Positions 36,501-49,119 are shown, counted from the stretch's first letter. The stretch: 64,000 nt of DNA from Trichostrongylus colubriformis (GCA_963978905.1 OZ022259.1:29613994-29677993); one strand, 5' to 3'. The notes: a model not told the origin generated them from the sequence alone. Numbers and translations are program-made.

Positions 36501-39500
36501 CGGCTTTCGTTACTTTGGGCTTCGATGTAACTTGTCAGGATGACCATGTCGCGGGCCGAGACAAGGTCCTTATCTGGAACATGGAAAATAATCATAGCCT
36601 CAATGATCTGCGAGGAACTCCAGCGTAAAATCAGCGACGAACAACTGCATATGGGAGAAAAAGAAGAGGCTGAAACCATCAAATAGTTAAAAGCCAATAC
36701 TGCTGGCACCGAAGACACGGGTAGGGGTAGTGAGGCAAACGAGAACTGGAAAGACATGTTCCCTCAAGTGTGGGACGCCTTCAAAGAAATTGAGGCGAAA
36801 CTCGAAATCCGAATCGTAAGCTCTTTGCCACCGCCCCGCCTGGATGGGTTTCGATGAGGTGTGTGCTGACGGCATAATGGCCGTGAAGCGCAGCAGGGCA
36901 ACGTTGCGAGCGTTGGCTCAGCACGTCATACGTCTGCATCCTCCCCCTCATTGATGCAGAGAGCGTAAATCTCGTCCTCGATGAGGACCAGTGACAGGAG
37001 CGAAGCCTTTTTCTCTCTTTTTGACCATTTCATTTCGCTCCTTTCTCAACTGTTGCACTGATTCATACCTCTACATACTTTCATATTCCGTAGGAAACCA
37101 GAATTATTTCTGGCAGTTTCTTTGAAAATGATGAGGCACCCACGAAATAGCTGTTTGAATTCGATTGTAGCCTTTATAGAGGGTAAATAGGATTCGCCAG
37201 CACAGGTGATACATGTAGGAAAGGAGATAAATTATTCTGAAGAATTACGCTGCAATTCAGGCTCTCGTCATGGTCTCACAAAGCAAACCGAAATTCTTCG
37301 CTCATCAGATTCACAACGCTATTAAGGTGAGTTCAATTTCCTGTCCAGAGTTTTTTGTCAAAAATTTGAACGTTTAATGTGAGTTGAAGTAGGCTGGGTG
37401 AGAGATGGACTCAGGAAAGCTAGTATGGCATAACTAGATAAACACCCACAAAAGAGCTGAGCGCTGTAATCCAGTTCAAATAGGAATGATTGCCTAACCT
37501 ATCAAAACTATCAAAATACCAGGTATTGAAGGACCGTGAATGAAGTAAAGAGGCGGTTGTGGCTGCTTGGGAAAACACCGATGACGCAGATGTTGAAAAT
37601 TCAGTGGGATTAGAAAGAAAGAACTAAAACAGGATGATCTAGCTAATGCGAAATCCTAGCGGAAACATTATTTTATTAACTTAGCGATGTATTGGGTCAT
37701 TCCATAAGTAGTGTCGTTTTTTTTCAGCAAAAATTTTTGCCCTAAAGTCACAAGTTTTTGCAGCATGTCATATATCATTCGGAAGTAAATTTCCTGCTCT
37801 ACAAAATCACATGTTCAGTTTCCGAGTATGTTACAACGGTACCGACATTTAGGCTGGCGAAGAGGAGGTCTAGCAGTCGAAAATTGGCCAAACCGGCAAT
37901 CGATTAAAACATTATATTTTACTTGAGGAAAACTAATAAGCCATGTGTTCTATACTTGGCCACGACCTCTCCTGCAGGTTCCACCAGTCAGTTGCTGAAA
38001 ATGTCACGTCGCTCTTTTTCCACATTTAGTTTTTCCGCCACAACTCGGTGATTTTAGACAATTTTTTTGGACCAACACAAGAAAATTTTGTTAGCCAATC
38101 AGTTGAACGAGTGGTGAAGTATCAAGAACAAGTGGTGGGTACGAACAGGGAAATACTACTGACCGGACCCCTTAACATTCTCAAGGAAAAAATAAGTTGA
38201 AAAAATGTCAACTGGACTCTTATCACATGGTATTAAAACTCAATCTGAATCGCAGCCAAAACAAGTACAAAGATGTTTTCGATATAGCAGAAAAAGTTCT
38301 TCGAAGTGGTTCATAAAACAACTTTAAGCAAGAAGTTCTAAAGAAAAAATTTTATTTTGAATAAGCGTGGGTGCTTTTGAAAAAAAGATTTTAGAAAAAG
38401 AACGGCATAACTTCTTGATCAACTAAATATTGGAAATTGTAGAAGAGGTCGGGGCTGGTACGGAACACATGACTGGTTGATTTATCTAAAGTGAAATATA
38501 GTGTTTCAATTGATTGCCGGTTTGGCCAATTTTTGTCGGCTGGACCTACCTCTTCTCCAGCCTAAATGTCGACCCTATTCTAACAAACTCAGAAAATGAA
38601 CATAACATTTTGTAGAGCAGGAAACTCTCTTTCAAAGGATCTGTGGCATGCTGCGAAAACTTGCAATTTATAGGAAAAATTTATGCTTGAAAAAAAACAA
38701 CATTACTTATAGAATGACCCAATACTTGTTTTTTATCAAAATACCCCATACATTTGGTACAAAAAATTTTTCCAATAATAATAATCAATATAAAAATCGT
38801 AAAATCGTCTGCAAAACCCTGCCAGATGATGTTTTCCGAGGTTATCGCGTGTGAGGAATCGGACCGTGGAAGCTGCATGTAGCAAAAATGAGTTGTGTTT
38901 TCACAGAGCTAAATCTGATTGTGAGGTGTCCACATACTTGCAGTGAGGATTGTAATCGTTGAAGAAACGAAAATAGGAGAGCAATAACCAAGTCTGCAAG
39001 GTGTCGCCTCTTTCAAGAGCATGATACCTCTTTTGACATTGGGTCTGAGCCATCACAGCCTAAGAAACTGCTTAAGACTCGAACTCTATTCTGACCTCTT
39101 CTACTCTCACGGATGGGTACCTTGCATCCCACTACCCACATACCTGAAAACTGCCTATTTAGGGAGAATATATTTCTTTTCATTCATTGGCTAAGCAGTT
39201 CGAGAGCAAACAAAGATAGAACTGAACCGCGTAGAATCCCGTCAAGCGATGGCTTGCCCTTCCCTGTTCGCGCGCTTCCGATGCCCATCCGTGAGAATGC
39301 TGTAGAAGGGTGCTATAGTGCTGGAGGGGACAGGGGAGAACCCTTTGTTTTCAAGCCTGCCAGAAATTGACTCCTCCAGAGACCCTGCCCCTCTCCCTAC
39401 AGATATTCTTTTGCCAGCTCCTTTATTCGATCGTGCCCTCAACTGACCCTGCTCGTTTCCTGACGCCTCGAATTTCATGATTATAGTCTGTCACGCAGTA

Positions 39501-42500
39501 GAAAAAACAAGGGTGACGGCAGCATCACGATGAATCGACCCCGCTATTGGCCCCGGCATCGAACAGCGAAATGCATCCCGTCGGCCGGTGACCTTCGACA
39601 GCAATCTCCCAGATGGGTAATTGTGAACTCCAAAAAAACGAACCATCGAACCGCGAACGTTCTCCGTTCTTTCACCATTCTCACAACAACAGAAAACCCA
39701 AATAAAGCTGAGAATAACCATCAGAGACTGAGCGAATCAATAGAGGCCTTGAATTGGGTCTAGTGCGACTCATTTCACTTTTTCTAGGTGCCTAGGAATG
39801 TAAATGATGAGCGAAACTAAAATAATCATCTATTCCAAATAAAAAAATCTAAAAATAACGGTAGCATCTAGTCTGGCGCTAACAGATATTTTCCTATAAA
39901 GTTTCTACAACATGAAAAGTTGATAAGATAATCGGTGAGGTGCAAATTTGTATCTGTCCCTCACCGATTACCGCATAAAAAGTTCTTTGAAGCCACGTAA
40001 AAGTTCTTCGTGGAGTGCTTGGATTTAAGGAACCTCTAAGTTGGCTAGTATCAGGACTGAAAGATTAGAGAAATTACTTTTTTGCGATTTTTTCAATTTT
40101 TCATTGCTGATTTCACCCTTCGGCTAGTTTTCATTTGCTTTTTCTCCATTACCTTTTTGCATATTATGGTAAATTTTGTGCGGATAACTTCAATTCAATG
40201 TTAATCTCATGTATGTATGCAGGGCTCTGTAGCGGACCTTCAGAGTTTGATTTGTCACGTGCAAGGACAAATCAGTTCAGGAGGGTTCAAATTTTGTTAT
40301 GTGTCCCAGAACTGGTTCAGATCATAAAATTACGAATATCTATATAATTGGATGTCTAAGATTTGTGTGTGTACGTGGTCGGCTGCAGGTGGGCTAATTA
40401 TCCTGTCACCACAATATGGAAATGTATGAGGAGGAGAAGAAGGCCATGTCCGTCGCCCCCCTTCTGACAATTACTGACCACCCAGACAACAATCTGTCCC
40501 ATATAGAGCGAGAAGGCTATACTTGACCAGTATTTGAGAACATGTTGAAGCAAAACGATGACAATCTGATCTTACTCTCTACGGCTAATTTGATATAATA
40601 GTTAAGTACTAACTTTTAAATTGATGAATCGTAGCGGTACCGAGTCCAGCAACTTTCTCGACACCTTTACTTTTCAGAATTGTAACTTTACTTTCCCAAA
40701 ATTTTATCAGTTGAAGATTACATCTGAAAATGTTTGGGAAAATTGGAATTTAAGAACATTTCCTAATTGAACGAGGACAAGTATAAATGGTCAAAAAACC
40801 AGTATTTTTCAAAAAACGTTAAATGACATGCTCATTGAAAGTGAATAAATGAAATAAAGCGAGGAAGCTGTCTTTAACACGAATCTTTCACTGATTTCAA
40901 AAGCGCTTTTCCGAGCACATCTACTCGGAGAAAGCGCTTTACTACAATAGAATACTTTATTCAAGCTTGTCAAGCTTCTTCTACCTCTTTAACTCTGCGG
41001 AATGGAAACTCTCGGATTAGTGAAACCCAGACGAAATACTTTCCGTTCTTGAATCTGAGTGGTACAAGCCCCTTTTGGATCTTTTTGCTGTTAACTGACT
41101 CAAGTTTTTTTTTATTCTTTGAAAGCTATAACTTACGGAAAATATTATCGACGTAAGCAACCTTCTTGAAGTCTTTGAAGTTCTTATCCAAATCACATGA
41201 GTAGTGTACCATGCATCTTAAAGGAACCGGAAGGGGTCCGAAACAAGAGAAAAATACAAAGAAATGAGCATTTTGTAACGAACGCAGAAGGTTGGAAGCG
41301 ATAATCGGTGAAAAAACCCGGATTCAAAAGTGCATCGCTGCGGTGTGTACTCGCATCCCATTCGCACCATCGCACTGACTTTCCGAGTTGTCCGCTGCAG
41401 GAGATGGGCCGCGGTCCAACGTTTGTTGTAGCACCTGACTCGCAGCGCAGTGGAGTGGCCATTCCCAACTACATTAGCATTCATGTAAATACATCTAGAA
41501 ACAATATAAGAAAGAACAACGGAAAAAGTAAAAGGAAAAGACAAATCTATAATAGAAACATCTTCTCTTGGCACATGCCAAGGCGTCGAATTGGCGAGTT
41601 TGTGTAATGGCGGCCACTTTAACTCGTCCACACTACGTCTGTTCTACCGTAAGCCAAAATTACCCCCTTCTGGTGTCTTTAAGGTACGTGATCCTAGAGT
41701 AACTGGCAAAAATGTCCATAAAATTGTAAGTCATCGCAATGACGGGAATCACCCGGGGCGCTCGGCCCCTTCCACCCTTAAAAGGAAGGATATCCCCTTG
41801 CCAGCTCATTAAGGCAGACAGAAATTGAATGTGGATTCATGTGATGGGGCCTAGATGTTCAACACTATACGAGATGCCCCCTTCCCATATTCCGATGACA
41901 CCAAATCTGTTCCCTCCACACTGCAACTATCTCCTATGTATAAGTGTGTGTAGGGGTAACAGGGTTATGATATTTGTGTAGGGATGGAGCAATATTCGGT
42001 GAAAAGGACAGTGTGTAGTTACAATAACACAACTCCAATTCCTATAGCCTGATGCCTCTTCTGGACCGACAACGATACGAACGAACGACTGATGGATGGA
42101 ATGGTTTTGTAGGGCAGCAAAACAATGAGTTCTGTTGAAAATCACATAACTTTATGTCATTCATGGTTTTGTGCTTCCTAGACCGTCGTCGCGACACTTT
42201 ACAGACCCTAAAAGAACAGTGGACAGTTTGTGTTGGGATCAACTCGACATCAACCCTCAATCGTGCTCATCTTCAAATCTGTCACTTCTGGAGGACCTTG
42301 TTTGCCAATCTGCACGCTAAATCTTACTAGTATCTGTATCTAAAACCGTACTAGGGCAAGGGACCTTTATTGAAAAGTCAAATGGAAAAGCCACTCAATT
42401 TTAGAGGAGGAGTCACTCCAGATATGGTAAATCCAAGTAATTCTATCTACTGTTCCATGAAAGAGAGAAACTTGAAAGCATAAATCGGGCCACAAAGGAA

Positions 42501-43482
42501 TCTTCTTTGAGCAAATGAGGTGATTAGACTAGCCTTATTGCAAAATTAATCAATATTAGTGCAATATTCGAATAAAAGGGATTTCCCAGTATATGTTACT
42601 TCTCCATTTCTGAAAATGTGTTAAGTTATCCAAGATCGCTCAAAAGTCGCGATTAGCTATCAGTATTGGGGGGATGATCGCATTTGGGTCGGGGGGGGGG
42701 GGGAGGGGGGAGGGATGATAGCAAGCAAATCACCTTATGTTCTCAACGCCTGGCACTTGAGCTGTAAGGCTTCTCCTGATCTCCTGACATATCACACAAC
42801 CCATGTACACAACCACTAAAATAATGAATCGATAAGATTTTGAAGTTGAATTTTATTAATAGCATAATCATTTGTTGCCATCAAAGTGATGAACAGAGAT
42901 TAATATCCAGCCCTATTGTTGGACCTAAGATTAGTTGCAACTTACAAAGCAACCCAGAACATCCGGAGATCCTAGTTCCAAGTTTCCTTCCGCTCTAGCG
43001 CTTCCTGAATCGCTAACACCGCCGTTCACCCTCGTGACCTATGTGCACCATGGGGTTTTTTTTCGGTGTTTTGCGTTGCTGCAGGTGAGCTGTATTGCGC
43101 AATGCGTAGATGAGGTGGGTAGATAAGGAACAGATGGACATTCGAGTTGCACAGACGGCCATCGGGACAAGGCTGTTCATGAAATTCCTAGATAGGGTCA
43201 AATTCGTAAATGCAAGTCTGCTTTTCAGGGTCTCGGGGTTCGGGACAAAGACCTGATACGTGTACTAGTCTCACGTTCTGAAGTCGATTTAGCCACTATT
43301 CAGATGGAATATGAGCGACTGTTTAAAAAGTCTCTTGAACAGGTGCGTCAAGTTGAATCCCAGATGGATCAGCTTCAACCTAACGTGGTACATACCATTT
43401 TCAGGTTATTCGCGAAGAATGCAAAGGTGCTTATCGAGACGCACTGCTCAGTATCGTCAAAGGCAACAAAAGTCATTACTGA
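30325..43482 (+). CDS. nex-3: Annexin, nex-3 orthologue (10 exons)
   Basis: Annexins bind acidic phospholipid membranes in a calcium-dependent way. Exons are 30325-30465, 31722-31809, 32834-32892, 32992-33065, 33576-33720, 34486-34545, 34623-34754, 37261-37326, 43229-43342 and 43405-43482. Every junction is GT-AG, phases agree, and the join is 957 nt (318 residues), the usual length of a four-repeat annexin core. Repeat 1 has GFGTD at residues 25-29 with acidic cap E67. Repeat 2 has GFGTN at 97-101 with cap D139 in DTSGDF. Repeat 3 (about 170-235) has lost the GxGT loop. Repeat 4 has GLGV at 256-259 with E298 at the cap, so calcium sites 3 and 4 look weakened. The start ATG sits directly after an AATTTCAG acceptor. 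Intron 8 is 5.9 kb and contains a foldback element. The name nex-3 rests on the adjacent Distal-less gene, as in C. elegans. The exon 5 acceptor (TTTAAG) is the least typical junction. Confidence 0.93.
30501..30526 (+). repeat. AT dinucleotide microsatellite
   Basis: Thirteen AT units shortly after the nex-3 exon 1 donor. Confidence 0.95.
31064..31275 (+). repeat. Interspersed repeat in nex-3 intron 1, paired with 35690-35885
   Basis: Shared blocks include GATTTGAAGTCGACTTTT (GATGTGAAG here), GGTGCCT and GATGC(A/C)GTCTGAGC in the same order as 35690-35885. The termini are not defined. Confidence 0.5.
32232..32403. repeat. Hairpin MITE in nex-3 intron 2
   Basis: About 172 bp with imperfect inverted ends of about 60 bp: GGGTAACTAGTCACGCTGC on the left, and the inverse of GGGTAGCTAGTCAGGGTGC on the right. 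Confidence 0.7.
33208..33384. repeat. Hairpin MITE in nex-3 intron 4
   Basis: About 177 bp. Ends TAAGCCGCGGTCATACTT and the inverse of TAAGGCCGCGGTCATACTT pair, and the pairing extends about 45 bp inward to GCGTGGCTGCG. Confidence 0.7.
34120..34362. repeat. GC-rich inverted-repeat element, copy 2, in nex-3 intron 5
   Basis: About 243 bp with GTGTGCA termini followed by inverted CGGAAAATCGC/GCGATTTCCCG. It is the inverted counterpart of 1995-2222. It sits 124 bp upstream of nex-3 exon 6. Confidence 0.75.
35105..35477. repeat. Second decayed relative of the 14430 palindrome, in nex-3 intron 7
   Basis: The left side has the GTTACTCACAT and GCATGCAAAGTTTCACGCG segments and the right end has CGTGGACGATTC, all shared with 14430-14862. 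The exact borders are uncertain. Confidence 0.45.
35690..35885 (+). repeat. Interspersed repeat in nex-3 intron 7, paired with 31064-31275
   Basis: Direct-orientation counterpart of the intron 1 repeat, with an estimated 70-75 percent identity. No coding content. Confidence 0.5.
37692..38722. mobile_element. Foldback MITE, TTGGGTCATTCC family, copy 2
   Basis: The 1031-bp element has inverted termini beginning TTGGGTCATTCCATAAGT and an exact TA duplication at 37690-37691 and 38723-38724. The arms are inverted copies over about 400 bp with mismatches. It lies in nex-3 intron 8, so it should be transcribed with the pre-mRNA. Confidence 0.85.
40900..40940. other. Short perfect-stem hairpin in nex-3 intron 8
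   Basis: A 16-bp stem built on AAAGCGCTTT, with one bulge and an 8-base loop, lies in the large intron. It is too short for a miRNA precursor. It could be a structural or regulatory site, or chance. Confidence 0.35.
41597..41690 (+). repeat. Interspersed repeat, paired with 1-90, in nex-3 intron 8
   Basis: Direct copy of 1-90 with roughly 10 percent differences. No coding content. Confidence 0.7.
42691..42713 (+). repeat. Poly-G tract in nex-3 intron 8
   Basis: Thirteen consecutive G followed by further G runs broken by A. It could form a G-quadruplex on the + strand. The length may be unreliable in assembly. Confidence 0.9.
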
Positions 43483-43657
43483 CATCACTATTCGCATTAC
43501 TGTGATCATGCCACCGCTTCAGTGGCCCCTTCCTGTAGACAATTGCTTTCTGCGCAAAAGGATTTTTCTTTCTTTCTGTTCGACTCTTTTACTGCAGTTT
43601 TCGCGTGCTTTGAGTGCTCTTCGTGATATTGATGGAATTTATATTTCCTTTGCGAGC

Positions 43658-43663
43658 AATAAA
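43658..43663 (+). terminator. Poly(A) signal of nex-3
   Basis: A perfect AATAAA lies 176 nt after the annexin stop codon. It is the first such hexamer downstream and is a plausible cleavage signal. Confidence 0.55.
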
Positions 43664-45986
43664 GGAATTGATTTGATTTTGAAGTTTTTTGAAAAAATTT
43701 AAAAAATAACTGCGAGTGGTAGGTAGCCAAACTTTGAGCCATTTTCCAGAATTTCGCTCTATTCTTGAGGAATATGACGAGTACGATCGAATTCAAGTGT
43801 GACCAGCAGCTTGGAATGCGACAAGTATTTTATAGTCGAATAGACCAACACATTTAAATGCGTCTGGAGAGGATTCTCAAAGTCTGCAAAATAGCTACCC
43901 TAACGGGAAAGAGGTACTTGTTTTGAGGATGGCTCATTGCTTTTGCTGTGTTTTGATACAAAGTGATTTATTTCCAATCATGTCAATATCTTCTCCGATA
44001 TCGTCTCCCTAGGGAATGAGGGGCGTGGCCAAAAACTCTCAGATGAATGCGAGGGAATGCCTGAGCAGCATAGGGATTACCAATCATAGATTTTGGATCG
44101 ATTCGAAATGGGACGTCTATTGAATGGAACTTTTCTAGTTGGGTTGCCCCAAGTAAGTATTTACTTATTACATAATTCTAATTCAGTGCGAACACAGAGC
44201 GTCAAAATTGTGAGCGAATGAAAAGCAAATATGGAAAGGTCAGAAGTAAGGCGAGAACCCAAATATCACTTCATTGAGATATGGGGAGATGAAAGTATAT
44301 CATGATTCTTGTACGATCCTGGCCACGGAACCTTGAGGGCACATGGCTGAATATGGCTCTCTTTAATTCGAATTCAGCACTGAAATTTGACTAAAAAATC
44401 CTCCAGTGGCATGCAATCGGAGCACTTGCCCTCAGAGTTGAGTAGGCTGTCCTTCAATAAGGATCACACCTACAGAACGCCATTGTCTATGCCGAATCAC
44501 TGGATTAACCCGACAAAGTCTAAGCCGCCTTTTTGAAGTACCGCTAACCATAAATGTTCTATAAGAATTCTCAGTTATGTACCCTTGTAACCGTTGGGAC
44601 TCTTCAGTATTCAGCAACTTAAATAGAAGCCCTAACTAAACGAATAACGACACTGCGACACTCACAGCCACTTGGCGTGAGCCATTCTCCAGTATTGTGC
44701 TCAAAGTCAGTTCCTCATTACTCAAAACTATTCCAGGGCCGATGTGATGTTGTGACAAGTGACGCACACCCATTCTCGCATAGCGCCAAGATCAAATCCC
44801 GCAACGATGCCCGCCCAGGCAATAAAGCCCTCCATCCCGTCGGGGTATTTGAACTGCCCTACAGGGTGGAGATGGAAAGATCATATTCGCGGCCTGTTTT
44901 CATCCTCACGCACAGCGCCAAAACCTCTATTCTTCACTCCTTATCCTTTGATTTTTATTCCTTTGTTAGTACTACCGTAATGCCGTCTTTATTGACATCC
45001 CCTATGCCTAGCCTCTACGTTATACTGCATCCAACCAGCTAGGTATCACCACATTTGCCCCCATCTCCCCATGGATTCACAAACACACACGATAGACAGT
45101 AAGACTCATCTTTCCGTTCATCAAAACTCTACCTCCTCTTCCTGAACAGTCAAATTCAGCAACGTGAGGAATCGCTCGTTCCTGTCGACCCTCAGCCTTG
45201 TTTCCATTTCTGTCCTACTCTTCGCTCGGAACCGTCTGGGACCATTCTCCTATATATCCTTTAAAGGATCTCCAAACGGACAAACGAGAGAACACGACAA
45301 AATTATCTGGCGTGGGGCTTATATTCGCGTTTTATCACCACAAGCTGCTCTTCTATCAAGCCTTGCCTCCAGCATGGAAAAGCCGACCTCAGAAGGGATT
45401 TCAGAGAAGCGCACACAGTACAAGAAGCACGCCACAAGTCAGTCACCTTACATCTCGACTTGTCCACTCTCCTCACCCATTCTACAGTTTAGAGAGTGTG
45501 AAGACGTTCCTTTGTTATCTTATAAAAGCTCAAATTTCCACTACCGACCAATTCCAACTACACCGCAGGCGATTGACTTTGTAGGTGAGTGTCAATCACA
45601 CCGTTGGGGATTGACTTTGTGATGTGACGGTAATGTGGTGTCGATCGTCGGCACATGCGACGGCGATAAATCGACGAGTACGCAATCATGCGTGACGCCC
45701 TGTGCATCGTCGCCGCACTTTCAAAATGCCCCGATTGTTTGCCGACAGCCGAATGTTACAGTAACCTTGATGTGGTGGTGATGGTCGTGGCGCAGTGGCG
45801 CGATAATCCGACAAGTAGCACGCGTCATCCACACACGCGACCTTGTGCTATGTAAACATACACAACAGGCAACATCGTGTACGGTAAGTGATAAGCGGTA
45901 TACGGTATGTGTGTGGAGCAGTGGATTCACTGGAAAGGGCGGTTTGGTTCGGTACTTGGCGAACCAGATCTGGATTTCTTCTCAGA
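43664..45986. other. Between nex-3 and the next candidate, mostly unassigned
   Basis: Two overlapping + frames at 45164-45622 (152 and 128 codons) are long but of no known family and lack clear splice partners. About 45600-45900 is a CpG-rich segment that could be a promoter for a + strand transcript. Confidence 0.3.
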
Positions 45987-46074
45987 ATGGTTGTAAAAGT
46001 GGATCCCTTGGAGTTTCAAGCGGAGACGGCAACCGACGCGATGGCGACGATCGTATTTTTCTTGTGGGTGGCGT
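45987..46074 (+). CDS. Possible first exon with a hydrophobic start
   Basis: An ATG lies two bases after a TTCTTCTCAG acceptor, and the frame runs to a strong GTGAGT donor at 46075. It ends in a short hydrophobic stretch (MATIVFFLWVA) that could be part of a signal peptide if the internal ATG at 46041 is used. It could be the 5' end of the gene whose 3' exons are at 49120-49790, but the connecting exons are not resolved. Confidence 0.15.
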
Positions 46075-46082
46075 GTGAGTAG

Positions 46083-48330
46083 AATGAGCGCTGGGTCACA
46101 TGGAAAAAGTAGCAAGATGAAAGGCTGAAAGCGGCCGCAGCACAGTGGTCCAGGTGATTTACGAGTGCATTCAATGGTCATGGCGCCTATGAAGTAACAC
46201 TGGGGCCTTGTGCAACCTAAGAACAAAGAAACAAGGTTTTAGCAGAGCGCGCGGTGGAGGTAGAAAGGCAGCAAAAATAGTGGAACTGTGAGTTTGAAGA
46301 AACTTGGGAAAAGGTTTGGGGCAGGAAATGGGGGCTGTCACAAATAAGCCAATCTGGCAAACGGCATCTGCTGGAGAATCTTCTCCGATGGTCTGCCTCT
46401 TTCATAATTTAGAGCCAAAATTCAGACGGTCTTGCCTCTGAGACGTCATCTGTTAGACTGCCTTAATACATATGAGTCAATTTCCTTCACAACCAGACAG
46501 ATCAGAAATCGATGGAAATCAAAAAAATTGAAAAAAGGAGCCAAATCCAGTATAGGATCTATCCTCCCTCTTCGAAAATCTCGGCATTCCGGGTGCAATC
46601 TTCATTGGCCGTTTCATAATGATCCTACCGAGAACGGAATCCTCTTCCCCGGAAAGCCATACAGTTGATATTTTATCGTTCCTTTCCGGACCTAATGAGG
46701 TGAAAAAATAAACCTTTCGTCCATAATACGATATCTATACCCAACTAAGGAGTACTCTTGATTAAACGAAAACGAGATAAAAATGAACATAATTAATCGG
46801 AAACAACACTGGGGAATTAGAGGGTAGTTCGAACCCCAACATAGTATTCAGCAATCATTAAAAATTATGTAATCAGAAATCATCGAAAATCACCCACCCC
46901 AATAGAACTAGCAAGAACGCCTGTTGGAGACGTCCAGTAGATAAACCATAAGAAGGTCAAGTCAAAAGAAGATAGCGAGGCATGGACGCAGAGAAAAACA
47001 GAAAGAAAGAGGGAATAGCAGCGTCGTCCACTCATCGTTACCAGCTGTCGTGGAGCCGTTCATCATTTTGGAACGCCGTTCCATAACAGGTGGCGTTAAC
47101 GATGCACAGACGTTAACAGTTCCAGTTACAGTATTCATGCTACCTTCACTGAACCTTTTGTTCCCCAGTCTTCGAATTCATTTTTGAGCGCTTTGTTCTG
47201 TGTCGAGCCAAAGTGTCCGTTGTCCTTGCGGTGTCCCTCTCATTTCCTTTTTGGCGCCTCCATCGCATCAAGTTGAGTGCGGTATAACCATCGCCGCCCT
47301 GGTGAGCCGTTGTACGGCTTATCACCAAATTCACACTTCATCAACAGCCCGCCTGTTGTCTTCTTAATGATGATGGCGTTGTTGGCAAATCGTATGGCGC
47401 GACTGTTACAACATAGTAAAGTGAGTGTCAAGTGCACTTACGAGACCCCCTATCTGAGACGATTAGCCGCGTAATCCCGTGGGGACCATGCGGGCACTGT
47501 TCTGGGGTAGTCCCGTCGTCGGGGTTGCGTGCTTGTCCCGTCGATGGCCACGATTGAGCCGCAACAGCGGAAGTTCGCCATCGTAATTACTACCGGCCCA
47601 GCATATTGATAGCTTTCGCCAGCGACTGGCGAGAAGGAATTGATCGGCAGTATCGAGCTTTACAATAAATTGTGAATAGAGTGCTTCAGATTCCAAGCAA
47701 ACGAAGCTATCACGCATAGATTTCTACAGTGATCCTACCTAGGTTTTACTCAGTTTCCCTCAAACACACACGTTAGCATTCAGGCTGATTCATAACGTGC
47801 TTGCATGAGCTTCGTTTTGATGAACATATTGCATAGTAATAAAAAATAAGCATATAAACAAAGTAAGGGGAAATATGAGGGATGCTATAAGTCGAGAGGC
47901 TTGCAGCATACGTAGTAGATCAATCATTAAAGGACAGTCTTTTCACATGTTTATAGAAGTTGTGAGAACGAAAATTCGTTGAAATTTTTCATTTACCAAG
48001 TTAACTGAAAAAAATGGATAGAATATAATGTTTGACCCTTTAAATCTTAGATTCCATAATTATGTGTGCTAGTGCATCCATAGCCATTTTTTAAACTCCC
48101 CTCATCTTCCTTTTTCCACTTCTTTTTACATCATCATAGCTCCAAGTAACATTCAAGAATCAAGAAACAGCTGAAGATTCCCACAAATGCTGACCATAGA
48201 TTGGGGTACGAGCCAAATTACTTTGAAGGATAGCACGACTTTCGGAGGATAACATCTTTGCGATCATATAGAAAAGTTCTTCAGCGCAGTGCTGCTCTGA
48301 TTAGAGCCTTCAATCATTTCTTTAAAATTG
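46083..48330. other. Unassigned region with possible exons
   Basis: 46425-46575 is an open segment with acceptor and donor and could be an internal exon; 47160-47480 is open on both strands without a match. I could not join these into one model. Confidence 0.25.
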
Positions 48331-48781
48331 AAGGAATCGTCCACGAATTTCCATGATTCTAAGTCCATTCAAAATCACTTTACCAGACACAGCGCGTGAG
48401 CAGAAACACGAGAAGGACCGAGAATTTTCCCTTATTCCATAGCAGAAATCGAGAAGCTGGAATAAGAACAACTTATTTGAGCTCCTGCCACATTTCTTCA
48501 CACAGCATTTGAACAGCTGTCAGATGCCGGAGCACACTCAGAATTTTCGCGCCCAACTATGATTTGCTTCTCACTCTGCGTCACTGACCAAGTGATTGCC
48601 GCCTCTTACTTCCTCAACGCCCTTGCGTCCAGACAGACGCCCCACGTCCGTCACCTTAGGGAGCTTTATATCTACTGGATTCTGAGTGAGCGCGTGAAAC
48701 TTAGCATGCGGCCCTCAGTAAGTAAATATATCATAAATATATGCATAACAGAAAACCTTAAAATTTTTTGGACGATTCCTC
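48331..48781. repeat. Decayed relative of the 14430 palindrome
   Basis: The ends (GGAATCGTCCACG and its inverse) and part of the right arm match the element at 14430-14862. The left arm is heavily diverged, so the palindrome is largely lost. Confidence 0.6.
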
Positions 48782-49119
48782 TAGAAGCGAATTTGCTGCT
48801 GGTTCTCGCTAAAGCAACCTTGCAATTTCCGTTCTACGAATAATCAACCGAATTACCCGTTTTGAGTGACAAACTTCTCAGAAGGTAGGAAAGTGCAACG
48901 GAAATAAGTTTTCTGTGCAAAGTAAAGAGATAATATCCTGGCTGAGGCTACTAAGGCTAGGAGTTGCTGGAGAGGATATCAAGCTAAGTAAAGGAAATGA
49001 GGTCTATTGTCCCCACGTAGAAAGCCGTACTAATTCACAGTATAATTGCACATAACTCGAGGTAGAATTTCCTGAAGTGATTGCGATGATGTCTTCATCG
49101 TTTCCTTCCGCTTCTGCAG

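Noticed and set aside
43405..43702. Alternative reading in which the annexin last exon continues in the 132-codon frame 43304-43702
   Set aside because: The annexin frame ends at the TGA at 43480-43482, and the long frame reads through the 43343-43404 intron.
46820..46845. tRNA T-arm-like TTCGAAC segment
   Set aside because: Only a four-base stem and no other tRNA parts.
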